From NCBI GenBank assembly GCA_050084985.1, contig JBITNC010000001.1:38316001-38380000 (forward strand): 64,000 nt of DNA. Reading direction: 5' to 3'. Under the pieces are notes generated by a model. The model worked only from the letters and a program-made list of their open reading frames with translations, was not told the origin of the DNA and did not search any database. Positions 46,690 to 58,190 of the stretch are shown here, piece after piece (position 1 is the stretch's first letter; each line of letters opens with the position of its first letter). This DNA is from Nageia nagi. Lineage: Eukaryota; Pinophyta. Made by a program: the position numbers and the translations under genes.

Positions 46690-48727
46690 TTGTATATTTA
46701 TAACATGTATTTACTAAGATCACATAAAGATAAGACACCATATGAGCTATGCTTTGGTAAAAAGGCCATGGTAAGACACACTAAGATTTTTGTAGTAAGT
46801 GTCATATTAAAAATACTAATGAAAATATTAAAAAGTTTGATGATAGAGTAGATCAAGGTATATTTCTTGGTTACTATTTCAAGAAAAATACATATCAATG
46901 TTACAACAAGAAACTTAAAAGGGTTATAGACAATGCTAATGTTAGAGTTGATGAAGGAGCTAAACTAGTTTATATAGTTAGAGAACAATATCCTACTTAT
47001 GATCAATTTATTGAAGGTGATAATGAGAAACAGAAGAAGAAGAACACATATAGCCATCCACTCCAAACTATCCCATAAGGTATGTTTAGTTAAATCATCC
47101 AAAAGAGCATATAATTGGTGATCATCAAGTTGTTGTTCAAACTAGAAGAAGGATTAATCAAACTCAAAAGCATATAGATTATTCTTTGTTATCTAACATT
47201 GAACCAAAAGGTGTAATGGAATATTTCAAGGATAAACATTGGGTAAAGGCCATGGAAGAGGAGCTCAACCAAATTGAAAAGAACAAAACATGGGAGGTTC
47301 TTCCAATACTAATCAACAAGAATGTAATAGGTACCAAGTGGGTCTTCAAGAATAAGCTAAATGAAGAAGGTAAGATTGTTAGAAACAAAACAAGAATGGT
47401 ATGTAAAGGCTATGATCAAGTAGAGGGTGTTGATTTTGATGAGACTTTTACATTGGTAGCTAGATTGGAAAATATTAGAATGTCCCTTGGTTTGTTTGCA
47501 TATAAAATTTTAAAGTTTTTCAAATGAATGTCAAGGTTGCATTTTTTAATGACATTATAGAAGAAGTCTACATTGAACAACCAGATGGATTTTAGTTGGA
47601 AGATGACCCTAACATGGTAGGTAAATTTAAAAAGGCTTTGTATGGATTGAAACAAGCTCAAAGTGCCTTGTATCCTAAATTGGATAAGTATTTTTTGGAA
47701 CATAGGTTCAAACAAGGGATAGTTGGTACTAATCTGTCTTTCAAAATGAAAATGGACATCTAATAGTAAATGTTATTTATGTTGATGACATTATTTTTGG
47801 TAGTAGTAAAAATGATCTTTGCAATGATTTGGAAAACAAAATGAAGGAGTTTGAGATGTCAATGATAGGTGAGCTTTCAAACTTTCTTGGCTTATAAGTA
47901 AATTAGAAATAAAATAGAATTTTTATCTCCTAGGTCAAGTATGTTAAGGAGATGTTAAAGAAATTCAACATGAAGGAAACTAAACCTATTGGTACTCCCA
48001 TGAAAACTAATTAAAAATTAAGTAAAATGGATAATTCACCAAGTGTTGATCATATATTGTACAATTCCATGATTGGTAATTTATTGTATTTGACTTCTAC
48101 ATGATCAGATATATTGCAAGCTATTTGCATGGTTGCTAGATTCCAAGGTGATCCAAAGGAAGTGCATATGCAAGTAGTAAAAAGGATTTCTAGATACTTG
48201 AAGGTACCATGGAGTTTGGATTGTGGTATCCCAAAGGTATGGATTTTACTTTATTTTCTTACTTATATGTTGATTGGTCTGAGTGTATGGATGATAGAAA
48301 GGGCACTAGTGGTGGTGGATTTTACCTTGGAGATAATCTAATTTCATGACATAACAAAAAACAAGATTCAATGTCTTTATATATAGAAGAGGAAAAGTAT
48401 ATTATAGTAGTATCTTGTTGTACACAAGTATTATGGATGAAACAACTCTTAAAAGATCTTGGAATAATATGTACTAATACCATTCCTTTGCTTTATGATA
48501 ATGCTTCAACCATAAATATTTCTAAAAATCCAATTATGTACTCAAGAGCAAAGCATATTGCAATAAGGTACCATTTTTTAAAAGAAAATGTCACTAAAGG
48601 AGAAGTGAAAATGGACTTTGTACCCACTTTAGAGCAAGTTACTAATATTTTTACCAAGCCACTACCAAAATATACTTTTGAATACTTGAGGAAAAAGTTA
48701 GGAGTGGTTACACTCAACAAGAACTAA
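46690..48727 (+). pseudogene. copia pol: integrase C-terminus, RT, RNase H
   Basis: Integrase C-terminal part at 46722-47000 (KDKTPYELCFGKKAMVRH, then FDDRVDQGIFLGYYFKKNTY). RT begins at 47186 (HWVKAMEEELNQIEKNKTWE, GTKWVFKNKLNEEGKI, ARLENIRM), shifts frame near 47525, continues with KALYGLKQAQ and YVDDIIFGSS (active site intact near 47780), then MIGELSNFLGL and KPIGTPM near 47980. RNase H continues to 48727, with an open final piece 48371-48727 containing YDNASTINISKNP and KHIAIRYHFLKENV. Order integrase-RT-RNase H identifies Ty1/copia. At least four breaks make it inactive. Confidence 0.88.
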
Positions 48728-49045
48728 TTGATTCTTAAAGAGCAGAACCTTAGGAGGAGCACTTTCATTCTCTTACCTTATTGCTCTCAATCATGTTTTA
48801 TTATTTTTCTTTCCTAAGGATAATGTGCCTAAAGTAAGGGGGAGCAATTATGAGTGTTGTTGTTGTTTATGAAAAAGGCTATTGTTTACATTTTTGTTCT
48901 TTGTTATGTTGAGACTATGTATTTTTCTTTTTGCTTCATAATTGATTATGATTACCACATTTTACACCTTTGTCATTGTTGTCAAAGGGGGAGAAGAGTA
49001 ATATGGGTGTGATAGCGTGTTTCCAATAATTCCAAAGGGGGATAA
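48728..49045 (+). other. copia 3' noncoding region and purine tract
   Basis: No gene. Two G-rich purine stretches: GTCAAAGGGGGAGAAGAG (about 48979) and CCAAAGGGGGATAATAT adjoining the 3' LTR (49032-49047). Confidence 0.7.
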
Positions 49046-50469
49046 TATTAGACTATAGGTTGTCATTATTTTCAACATAAGAATTGTAAGAGTGATCAAA
49101 GGAATGAATCATCAATGTCAACATAGGAATTGTTATGGTTTGAAACTATTATAGTCAAGAAATTATGAATAGTTGCAACATTATGTAGTCTAGATAGTCA
49201 ATTATGTAGATTAGACATTCAATTGATATATCATGGGCATATAACTTGAGCATTATATCATGGGTGTATATCTTGCTTGTTTAATGATAAAAAATATTTT
49301 CAGGTATATTTTGAACATATATCATGCACTTAGATATATTTTAGGCATATATCATGCACTTATATATATATATATATAATGGCATACATCATGTACTTAG
49401 ATATATTTTGGATATATATCATGCATTTAGATTAATTCTAGGCATATATAAAGCTTATTTGATTATCAAAAAATGTTACTAGGTATATTTTGGGTGTATA
49501 TCATGGACTTAGATATATTTTGGGCATATTTCATGCATTTAGATTCTTTTTTATGAATAAAAGCTTATCTAATTATAAAAAATATTGCTAGGTTTATTCT
49601 ATGCATATATCATGCACTCAAATATATTCTGGGCATATATCATGTAACTAGATAAATCATGGGCATATAATAATATAGTTTAGTTATATATCCTAGCCTA
49701 TAGTTACAAAAATGATTGTAAAATGCTTGTTTCTTGAGAAAAAATGGTCCTATGACCACTCATTTTGCATCTACTAGATGTGGGAAACTCATTAGGGAAA
49801 TTTGTATTACATTTTAGGATGTGTATCAATAGTTATAAATATTTTTATGAATGGGATTATATTTTTATTCTCTATTTTTATAATTGAATGTGAAGAGGTT
49901 GTAACTAATGATTCTTATAAGATGGATAGTTACATTTTTGTTAAGTGTAACTCCTCCCAATGTTGTGTATCTTGGTATGAAAAGAAAATGTATTCAATGG
50001 TATGGAGATTGGGGATTCAAAGAAATAGAGGAAAAAAGAAATATTAGAGAGTTTTTCTATAGCAAGATAAATACAACAAAGAAAAAAATTGAAGAGATTG
50101 ATAAGTTATAGACCAGACAAGGTCTTGTAAAAGTGAAGGTATTTTTATGTCAACATTCTTATTTTAGAATTGAAAACCAAGTGAGTGCTTGGTAGAGAGG
50201 TTGGTGCTTCTTCCAGTTGGTGTTGGTAAATGATTATAAAGTTGATGCTTTGTAATGGTTGTATTTGGACCATAATCCAAGTAATCTTATTTGAGGATGT
50301 AGCCAAAATGATGAACCTCATTATATCCTATAGTATGTGATTCTTCTTGGTGTACTTATTTATTCTAATTTTAGTTTTCTATTACATTGTTTCAAGTACT
50401 CTATGTTTGAAGTTTTAAAGTTTAAGACACTAATTCACCCCCCCTCTCAGTGTCATTATGTGACTAAAA
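49046..50469 (+). repeat. 3' LTR of the copia element
   Basis: TATTAGACTATAGG to GACTAAAA. Pairs with 42691-44173, including the repeat block (49215-49680) and the TTCACCCCCCCTCTCAGTG end. A (TA)n run at 49355-49378 is a later expansion. Confidence 0.85.
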
Positions 50470-51955
50470 ATAACAATTTTTTAACAAAATAATCATCATG
50501 CATTTTAACTTATAATAATACTCAAAATTAGGGCATTAATGCTCAACAAGACCATCAATGCTATAAAAATTGTTGAATTTATTTTCAAAAAGAAATGAGG
50601 TAGATATAACATATTTTATTGCATGTAGAGATGATAAAATTCAACATTGCATGGACCTATTTTGAGATTTTAATGTTGGAATCATAACTTAGGGTTTTTG
50701 ATGAAATGATAAAATAAAATAAAAAGACAAAAATCATTATCATTCTTACTTATCTTCCTTGCCTACTTGGATCTTTTTCGACTATGTACCTCCTTGTTGA
50801 TTATGCATTTATATTGGTTCATTATTATTTTTATTCCATTCTACATGAAGTGGGGGCCATTGCACTTTGTTTGACCATTTAAGTTTTTCATCTCTATTAC
50901 TAACATGGAAAAAGCTGGTTGAAGTTCAATTGGGCATCCCCTAGTAAGGAGGAAAGGACATGTGGTAGAATATCTCAAGAGTATACCTACTAACCATGTT
51001 GTGAGTAACATTATTTTTCCATTATTATCAATTTCCATGTTAGAAAAATAATGTGTTCACAACATGGTTAGCAAGTATACTTACTTTGACAAGTCTTGTT
51101 ACACCTAGGTGTTCACCTCCTCTTACATCATTTACTTACTTTGACAAGTCTTGTTACACCTTAGCAGATATTGTTGAAACTTAAGACTGCTTATGGACTT
51201 ACTACTTGCTAATTTCCTCTAAAATATATAATGTCATCACTCTAAACTAGCAGGGCCTATTGATTATGAACATCTCCCATCATGAAGCCTATGAAGACTA
51301 CTCACTGATGAAGACTTCTATCACCCATTGATTTTCACCAAGAAGCATGATGTCATCACTCATAGATCCTACTTCACTTGACTTATATGACAATGATTGC
51401 TATATTACTTAACCAAAAACTAATACCTATATTCAATAGGGCCCATAAATAGTTCCCCAAATTATACTAGATCTAAACATAAAAAACTAGACTCGTAATA
51501 GGGCCTCAAATTGACCTAGATAAATACATAGACTCCATACAATACTTCCTAGAAATTACTTAACCAATTTTCATAGAATGGACTCTTCTCAACACATGAC
51601 TTATAAACTTCACCCAAATATCACTTAGGCAATTTATGACAAACAACACCTACTTTTAAACAAAATGACAACTTTGAGTGATATTCCACTAACTAAGACC
51701 CAGAAAAAGCTTGAACATGACCAAGCCCTAACTAAGAAAATATACAACACTAGACTCTTAGGAAAAAGACTAAGTATATACAATGTAAACTCAAGATTGA
51801 ACTTTATACAAGTATTTATAATTGAGAAAGAAAGGGAAATGGGAAACGGGGATTGTAGAAGGGATTTTATTACAAGAGAAGAATGCATAAATGAAATAAT
51901 AATGAATATAAATAATATTAACCCTTATAGTGTAATTATGTAAGAATAAAACTAA
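50470..51955. other. Unassigned DNA with a 100-bp hairpin
   Basis: No gene that I can identify. 50981-51022 and 51036-51080 are inverted copies with a loop of about 13 bases. Right of it, ACTTACTTTGACAAGTCTTG occurs twice (51080 and 51133). 51665-51943 is an open frame without a recognised domain. Confidence 0.5.
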
Positions 51956-51959
51956 CATT

Positions 51960-52480
51960 ATTTATGATTTTTTGTAGATGATATGGTAACCAAGATTGAT
52001 AGTTTGGAGGTGGAGCTTACTAGCATTCAACCATTTAAGGTTGAAGTGGAGAGCTTGAGGTCATTAAAGGCTAAGGTAGATAGATTGATACCTATGTAGG
52101 TATAGTTTTCTACACCGAGGAGAGGCTTGGCTGAGCTATAGGTTACTTTGGCTAATCAAGATGCACGTATTAGTGAGCTAGAGTAAGGAATAAGAGGTTA
52201 TAGGAGAGATTAAAGATGCCTCCTCCTAGTAAGTCTTGGGCATTTATGTCTAAGAAATTAGGGACATAGAAAAATATATTTTAGGATATACAAAAATTTT
52301 AGGGATAAGTATGGGAAATGCAAAGTATTATTAGCTACATATAGTACTAGTACTAGTAGCATATCAGCCTTTATGTCTTTAAGAAGGGATAGTAGTGCTA
52401 GGAAGAGTCATAGGGTTGAGAGTGGTAGTAGTGATAACATTGGAGGCCAAACATTATATTTTTCATAGATATTTCATGAT
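51960..52480 (+). pseudogene. Coiled-coil coding remnant
   Basis: Reading from about 51977, DDMVTKIDSLEVELTSIQPF continues as KVEVESLRSLKAKVDRLIP with heptad-like spacing, later LANQDARISELE, then a Ser/Arg-rich tail (MSLRRDSSARKSHRVESGSS). It resembles the coiled-coil plus Ser/Arg tail of the PMD pseudogenes at 3907-4107 and 35470-35770, and begins after a TTTTTTGTAG 3'-splice-like string, so it may be the last exon of another PMD gene copy. I found no PMD core beside it. Several stops and shifts. Confidence 0.35.
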
Positions 52481-52508
52481 ATACATACATACATACATAC
52501 ATACATAT
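52479..52508. repeat. (CATA)n microsatellite
   Basis: About seven CATA units. The next stretch, 52510-53119, shows no gene or repeat that I can support. Confidence 0.9.
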
Positions 52509-53119
52509 TTGGTTGATTCCAATGTTTATGTTTGTAGTTCTTTTTTATGTATTTATTTACTATTTTCCTTCCATATTCCATCAATGCATGCTTAATAAAA
52601 TAATTAATGTAATTATTAAGAATACTAAATGTAATGAATAACAAATACAAATAAAAAATACAAAATTTTATGATTTTGATTAGAAATTGACAAATTTTCA
52701 ATATCAAAGAGTTTGTTTTAGTAAACATATTAAAAGGACCCCTATGTATACTTAAAATAACTAGTTATACAATATGGAAGCTAACTACATTTTTTATTAC
52801 TTTTTTGGTATGTGAAACATATGATGTGGACATTATAAGAACATTCCTAGGGTGTTGATTCTCTAATATATTTTGTTTTTTTAAGAAAAATATATGGGTA
52901 TTTTTGACAAGCCTTACCTAGTAGTCCTTTTAGACATATATAAAAATATAATAAAGTACAAAACTCAACAATTTCACAACATTAAAATACACTACTATAA
53001 ATTATAAAATTATAATTTTTTAAATTCAACCAATGATATGACATACCTAGGTGACCTTATGAACCCACCTATAATTTGTTGATGAAGGAACAAAGATTAG
53101 GACCTTTGTAGGTAATGTG

Positions 53120-53900
53120 TGTTTACAAATAAAAGTGTATTCAAGAATGAAAATAAATGAATACCTACAATTTCAAAAGAATATTTGTAAATTCTAAGCT
53201 AAAGGATAGCAATTTATAATAAAACAATCTGATATAGAAGATAATGAATAACTAGAATCAAAAAGACATTACGAAATAAGACTAAGTTTGTGTACTTACC
53301 TCATGTAACATACTTGATATCGATGAATGAAAGATAATGATGAAGCTCCAACAACCAATAAAGTCTATACTAAAATTTGTGGAGTAAGATGATCCTAAAA
53401 AGAGGGCATGGGTAGTCTATTACTTGCTCAAAAGGAGCATTGATGGTCTATTTTCATCTATAGAGGGGTGTTGATGGTCTTTGTTAGACTATATTCCATT
53501 ACAAACTAACTCTATGTCTCCACACAAACTCTTGATGATCTTATTTTGATACTTAGATAAGATAACAATTGTCAGGATGCTCGCATAAGGAAGTACACAA
53601 ACCCAACCTTGAATGGTGGTGTCAAGAGACACTTAAAGGACTGTCATCATCAAGACTAGATATGGGATCATGTATCTCCTTGATGTGGACTTACTATTGG
53701 ATCCTTATTTATATAGATAATAATATGAACTACTCCTTAGGTCAGTATGTACCTACATATATAACAATATAGTAAGTTGATGATATATATTGATCATACC
53801 CAAAATAGCATTAATACTCTTGAACTAGATGTGTATAAGTGTGGGAACATCTTTCCTAATGTATTAAATTAAATAAATAAATTAATTTTAGGTGATAAAA
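53120..53900 (-). repeat. 3' LTR, pol-bearing family A element
   Basis: 781 bp; starts TTTTATCACC at 53900 on the minus strand (TG decayed) and ends GTAAACA at 53120. Includes the conserved GATCATGTATCTCCTTGATG block, TATA region and ACTTAC donor complement (53294-53299), plus three decayed palindromes (about 53407, 53440, 53467). Confidence 0.85.
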
Positions 53901-54349
53901 AATGCCCCACTTTGTATGAGAAATTGAAAATCACTAGTTGCATTAAGATTTTTCATTCAAAGTATAACCAAGATGTGATAGCAATTGAATCCTAACAAGT
54001 ATTGACAAGCATAATACCAACACTAATCAATCTATTTTGATACTAAACTATGGTAAATATATAAGAAAGATAAGGAACATTTTGAAGAAAGGTATGAGTT
54101 TAAGAAAACCCCCTCATATTATATCCACCATGTTGTCCCTAGTTGATGTTGATGTGCTCCATGAGCTTCAAAATGATGACTTGCAAAATAATGAGTTCTA
54201 GGGTCCATAGCCATATACCAAGAGGGAATTGATGATAATTACCCATATTTTTGATTTATTTTGAAATATAAAGTACAACCATTTCATGTCACTAATAGTT
54301 TTATCTATTGATCTTGTGGAAGATGGACTTCCTATAGAGAGGCATAATG
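53901..54349 (-). other. Purine tract and 3' noncoding region
   Basis: CAAAGTGGGGCATT on the minus strand adjoins the LTR (53901-53914). The remainder shows no gene. Confidence 0.65.
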
Positions 54350-54660
54350 ATAAAGCTAGGAGTTGAGACTCTACCAAAAGTTGTATTGCAATGAGTATGA
54401 GAGCTGAAACTCTACACCAAGAGGTGTATTACAATGAGGGATGGAGCTAAAACTCCACTAAGAGGTATATTGCAATGAGTATGAGAGCTAAAACTCTGCA
54501 CCAAGAGGTGTATTGCAATGAGGGGGGGAGCTAAAACTCTACCAAGAGGCATGAAACTAGGATGATGACATGAGAGTTGAGATTGTGCTAAGAGGTATGC
54601 AAATCTTAGAATCTAGGAGCTAAAAATTTGCACCAAGGGGTATTTGATGATTTTTATTTT
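54350..54660 (-). repeat. Hairpin-repeat array, pol-bearing element
   Basis: About seven units of 36-43 bp. In element orientation units carry TACACC-TCTT-GGTGTA and AGAG-TTTCAG-CTCT stems. Same position (between coding region and 3' LTR) as 13082-14190 and 32431-33020. Decayed palindromes follow at 54684 and 54713. Confidence 0.85.
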
Positions 54661-54809
54661 TACTATTTTTGACTATAAAATAGGACCATAGGTAGTACTT
54701 TCCTACTAAAATGGAGTGTTGGTGCTCCTCTTTTGATACTAAAATGATCTTCTATTTTAGACTTTTGTATCATCTATTCACATGCTTATTCTTTTAGTAA
54801 TATTTTTAT

Positions 54810-55920
54810 GAAAATAGATGCATAGGATGACCCATAGGTCACCTAGATGTGATACTTCTTTAGGTGCCTAGCATTTATGGGTTTTTAAGAACATTCCCAT
54901 TCAATGTAGACAATCTATATGCACCTCTACCAAAGACCTATATGATGATGTATGGTCCAACCCAATTTGGTCCAAACTTTCCTTTAAGTTCATCCTTTGC
55001 TATAGTATTAGAAACATTATCTTGGAGAACCATATCCCCAACCTCAAATGCTTTGGGTAGCATTTTCTTTCCATAGGCCCTCTTTATTATTTGCTAATAT
55101 GTTTTGATATGCTCTAGTGCATTAATTCTTTTCTCATATAATGCCTCTAGCTAATTTAACCTTGCTTCCCATTGTTGTGGTTCCTTCATGATATCTTTGA
55201 GTGCAATTATCAAAGAAGGGATCTCAATTTCAAAAGGAATGACTGCTTCATCACCATACATAAGAGAGTATGAAGTAGCACCTATTGTTGTTCTTTCACT
55301 AGTTTTATATGCCCATAGAGCACCAATCCCTACCATTATTTTTAATAGTTTTTTCCAATATCTTCTTGATTATTTTATTTATTACTTTAGCTTGTCCATT
55401 TTCTTAGGGAGAGTAAACTGAAGAAAATCTCTATTCAACCTTCATATTTTTACAAAATTATTTGATATCTTTTCCTATAAAATTTGCATCATTATCCATG
55501 ATTAACCTTTGAGGCATGCCAAATCTAGAAATGATATATTCCTTGATGAAATTGATAACATGTTTTTGTATAGCTATTTTCAAAGAAATTGCCTCAATCC
55601 ATTTAGTGTAGTATTTGATGGAAACCAAGATAAACTTGTGCCCCTCACTAGATGGAGTATTGATAACATCCATGAAATCTCAAGTCCACATTGAGAAAGG
55701 CCATGGTGATGTAACATAGTTCAACTCTTGAGTAGGTATTAATTCTAAGTATGCATAATTTTGACATTGTTCATACTTCTTAACATTTTGACAAAAATCA
55801 TGCTCCATGGTGGATCACCAATAACCCATCCTAATCAACTTGCTATAAACTAATATCCCATTGAAACGACATCCACATGCCCCTCCATGAGCATGCTCTA
55901 ATGTTGTTTCAATCTCCTCA
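54810..55920 (-). pseudogene. Integrase, Tat-type
   Basis: In coding order on the minus strand: an HHCC zinc-binding region near 55900-55740 (EHAHGGACG, then KYEQCQ with one Cys now Tyr); the catalytic core starting at 55673 with MDVINTPSSEGHKFILV (first Asp), LIMDNDANF (second Asp), and ENGQAKVINK near 55405, where the usual catalytic Glu of GQAE is Lys; then ALWAYKTSERTTIGATSYSL and YGDEAVIPFEIEIPSL; finally the C-terminal domain near 55050-54850 with FEVGDMVLQDN, GKFGPNWVGPYII and GAYRLSTLNGN. It would insert element cDNA into nuclear DNA. Loss of the Glu and several stops make it inactive. Confidence 0.85.
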
Positions 55921-56099
55921 TCATGAAGACATTTCCAAAGAATACCATTAAATGATATTTTATAAAGTATATCACTAATAATGACATATTTTGTAGCAAG
56001 CCTTTTTATTCTAGTCTATTCTCTCTTATTAAGTATAGCATCAATAAAGTTATTTCTTAAATATTTGACTATGTGTTGGTACCAAGGACTTACCTCATA

Positions 56100-56508
56100 A
56101 CCAACCTTTTGAGCAAAATATACCATTTTTAGTTCCTCCTAAACAATTGATGGGGTGCCCAAGTTCTTAATAGTGAAAGTAGTCTCCCCACCTTCTATCT
56201 CAATTGGTATAAGTGAAGCTACACTTGCCATTGCATTAGCCAACCTATTATTGTTCCTTGGAATGTTTTCTAATTGATACTCTTTAAAGCAAGTTAGAAT
56301 TTTTGTGATAAGGACTTTATATGGAATAAGATTCTCATCCTTGTTATTGTAAATCTCATTGACTTGATTTACTATCAGCTTCCCATAAATATGCAAATGC
56401 ATAATACTAATCTTTATAGCTACTTTTAATCCTCATATGAGAGCTTAATATTCTACCATATTCTTAGTGCATTCAAATTATAGTCTATATAACATGGGAA
56501 TAACATCA
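56100..56508 (-). pseudogene. Archaeal-type RNase H, displaced copy with C-terminal half
   Basis: The open piece 56402-56139 reads HLHIYGKLIVNQVNEIYNNK and later KEYQLENIPRNNNRLANAMA, matching the second RNase H of Tat-lineage elements (LHVYGDSKLVVNQV, VPR..N..AD.LA), with the Asp of YGDS missing. Having both an ordinary and an archaeal-type RNase H identifies the Tat clade. Sequence 56193-56508 is repeated at 58191-58498; here it is broken at 56509 by the copia insert, so the upstream half of this domain lies at 58500-58800. Confidence 0.75.
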
Positions 56509-58096
56509 TGTTGAACTATGGGTGACACTGAGAGGGGGGGCGAATCAGTGTGTTTTAAAATTTTACTTATTTAATGCAAGCAATTAAAACTCATCCACAC
56601 AAATAGCAATCTCCCCCTTTGGAATTGTTGGCAACATATGAACCTTTTGCTACACATTACTGTCCTCTTGTAACTTTTCCCCCCCTTTGACAACAATGAT
56701 AAAGGGTTTCCACACACTCCCCCTGAAGCCATGCATATAGTTCTTAGACAAAAATTAATATATATAACAGTAAATACAAATAGGAGTAAAGAGATATAAC
56801 ACAACAAGAATGTCCCCCTGAGAATGTGCATCCAACCGCTAGTCAATGCTTAGGAAGTGTGATCACTCCTAATTTCTTGCATAGGTACACAAAGATGGCT
56901 TTGGGTAATGGTTTGGTGAAGATATCAGCCACCTTTCTATGGTTGGAACATATTCCAACTTAACTTCTCCTTCTGCAACTTTTTCTTTTAGAAAGTGATA
57001 TCTTATCGCTATGTGCTTTGTACTACAGTGCATCATAGGATTTTTTGAAATATTAATTACACTAGTATTGTCACACCTAAGTGTAGTGGGATCACTAACT
57101 TGAATCCACAAATCCTTAATCATTTGTTTCATCCATAGGACCTATGTGCAACATGATGTGGCTACCATATACCTGCCTCTATGGTGGATAATGACACTAA
57201 ATCTTGTTTCTTACTATGCCAACTCACTAGATTATCTCCGAAGAAAAATGCACCTCCATTGGTACTCTTTCTGTCATCTAAAAATCCTCTTTACTACTGA
57301 CACATGTGTGGCCTTTGGTGATGCTTGATATTGTGCCACCAAACATACTACCTGCAAAATATTCGGTCTAGTAGCTGTAAGATACAAAAGAATACCAATC
57401 ATAGATCGATACTAGTTTGATCAACTGATGGTGCTTGATCATCCTTACTCAGTTTACAACCTGTCATCATGGGAGTGCTCAAGGTTTGCAATCCTCTATT
57501 TTGAACTTCTTCAACATCTCTTTAACATACTTATTTTGCAAAATAAAAATGCCATTCTTCATTTGATTAACTTGCAAACCAATAAAAACTAAAAGCTCAC
57601 CTATCATAGACATCTCAAATTCTATTGCATTCTATCTGCAAATGCCTTACACATCTCATCTCTGCTACCCCCAAAAATGATATCATTTTTCTATCCACTA
57701 ATCTGCACATTAAATCATTTTGTGCTTTGGAGTCATTTTCAAATTCTTCTTTTCCTTTGAAGTTGTTAATGCCATTGTAGGTGGGGTGTAACCATTTGCC
57801 ACTACTATTCATACATCATATCCAAGAGACTTCAAATAAATTTGCATCCTCACTTTCCAATATTGATAATTTGTTCCATTGAACAACAATGCTCTATTTG
57901 ATGCAAATCCTTTGCTATTAATATTGCTTGCCATAGTGTCACTTCCAAGATCTCCCTAGCTAATTTAGCTAATATAGGAACCTCTCTGATACCAATTGTT
58001 GAACTATGGGTGACATTGAGAGGGGGGGTGAATCAATGTGTTTTAAAATTTTACTTATTTAATGCAAGTAATTAAAACTCATCCACACAAATAGCA
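56509..58096 (-). mobile_element. Internally deleted Ty1/copia element with 100-bp LTRs
   Basis: Both LTRs are exactly 100 bp (56509-56608 and 57997-58096), start TGTTGAAC on the plus strand and differ at a few bases. The complement of the initiator-Met primer site (CTCTGATACCA, 57984-57994) adjoins the right LTR. In coding order, 57950-57620 is a gag N-terminus (ALLFNGTNYQYWKVRMQIYL, then KSLGYDV) and then, without protease, integrase or most of RT, comes the RT end (MSMIGELLVFIGLQVNQMKN) and RNase H with open piece 57132-56869 (CDNTSVINISKNP, KHIAIRYHFLKEKV). So about two thirds of a normal element is deleted. No matching target duplication flanks it, because of the later duplication. Confidence 0.85.
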
Positions 58097-58190
58097 ATAT
58101 CCCCCTTTGGAATTATTGGCAACATACAAACCTTTTGCTACACATTACTATCCTCTTGTAACTTTTTATATGGAATAAGCAATCTCCCCC
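58097..58190 (-). other. Duplicated copia 3' end and recombination junction
   Basis: 58097-58165 repeats the sequence next to the left LTR (56609-56677). 58166-58190 is a patchwork (TATATGGAATAAG from the gypsy RNase H region, then AGCAATCTCCCCC from copia) before gypsy sequence resumes at 58191. This is a duplication junction with filler. Confidence 0.65.

Larger units (their letters stand above)
42691..50469 (+). mobile_element. Complete but decayed Ty1/copia element
   Basis: 7,779 bp with LTRs of 1,483 bp (42691-44173) and 1,424 bp (49046-50469), flanks ATAAT (42686-42690) and ATAAC (50470-50474) differing by one base, an initiator-Met-type primer site, gag with two zinc knuckles, pol in copia order (integrase before RT) and a purine tract. 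Numerous stops. It was inserted into family B interior or its flank. Confidence 0.88.

Noticed and set aside
47179-47388. Minus-strand frames opposite copia RT (also 47416-47715 and 48493-48720)
   Set aside because: They are shadows of the plus-strand pol, which has clear RT and RNase H motifs.
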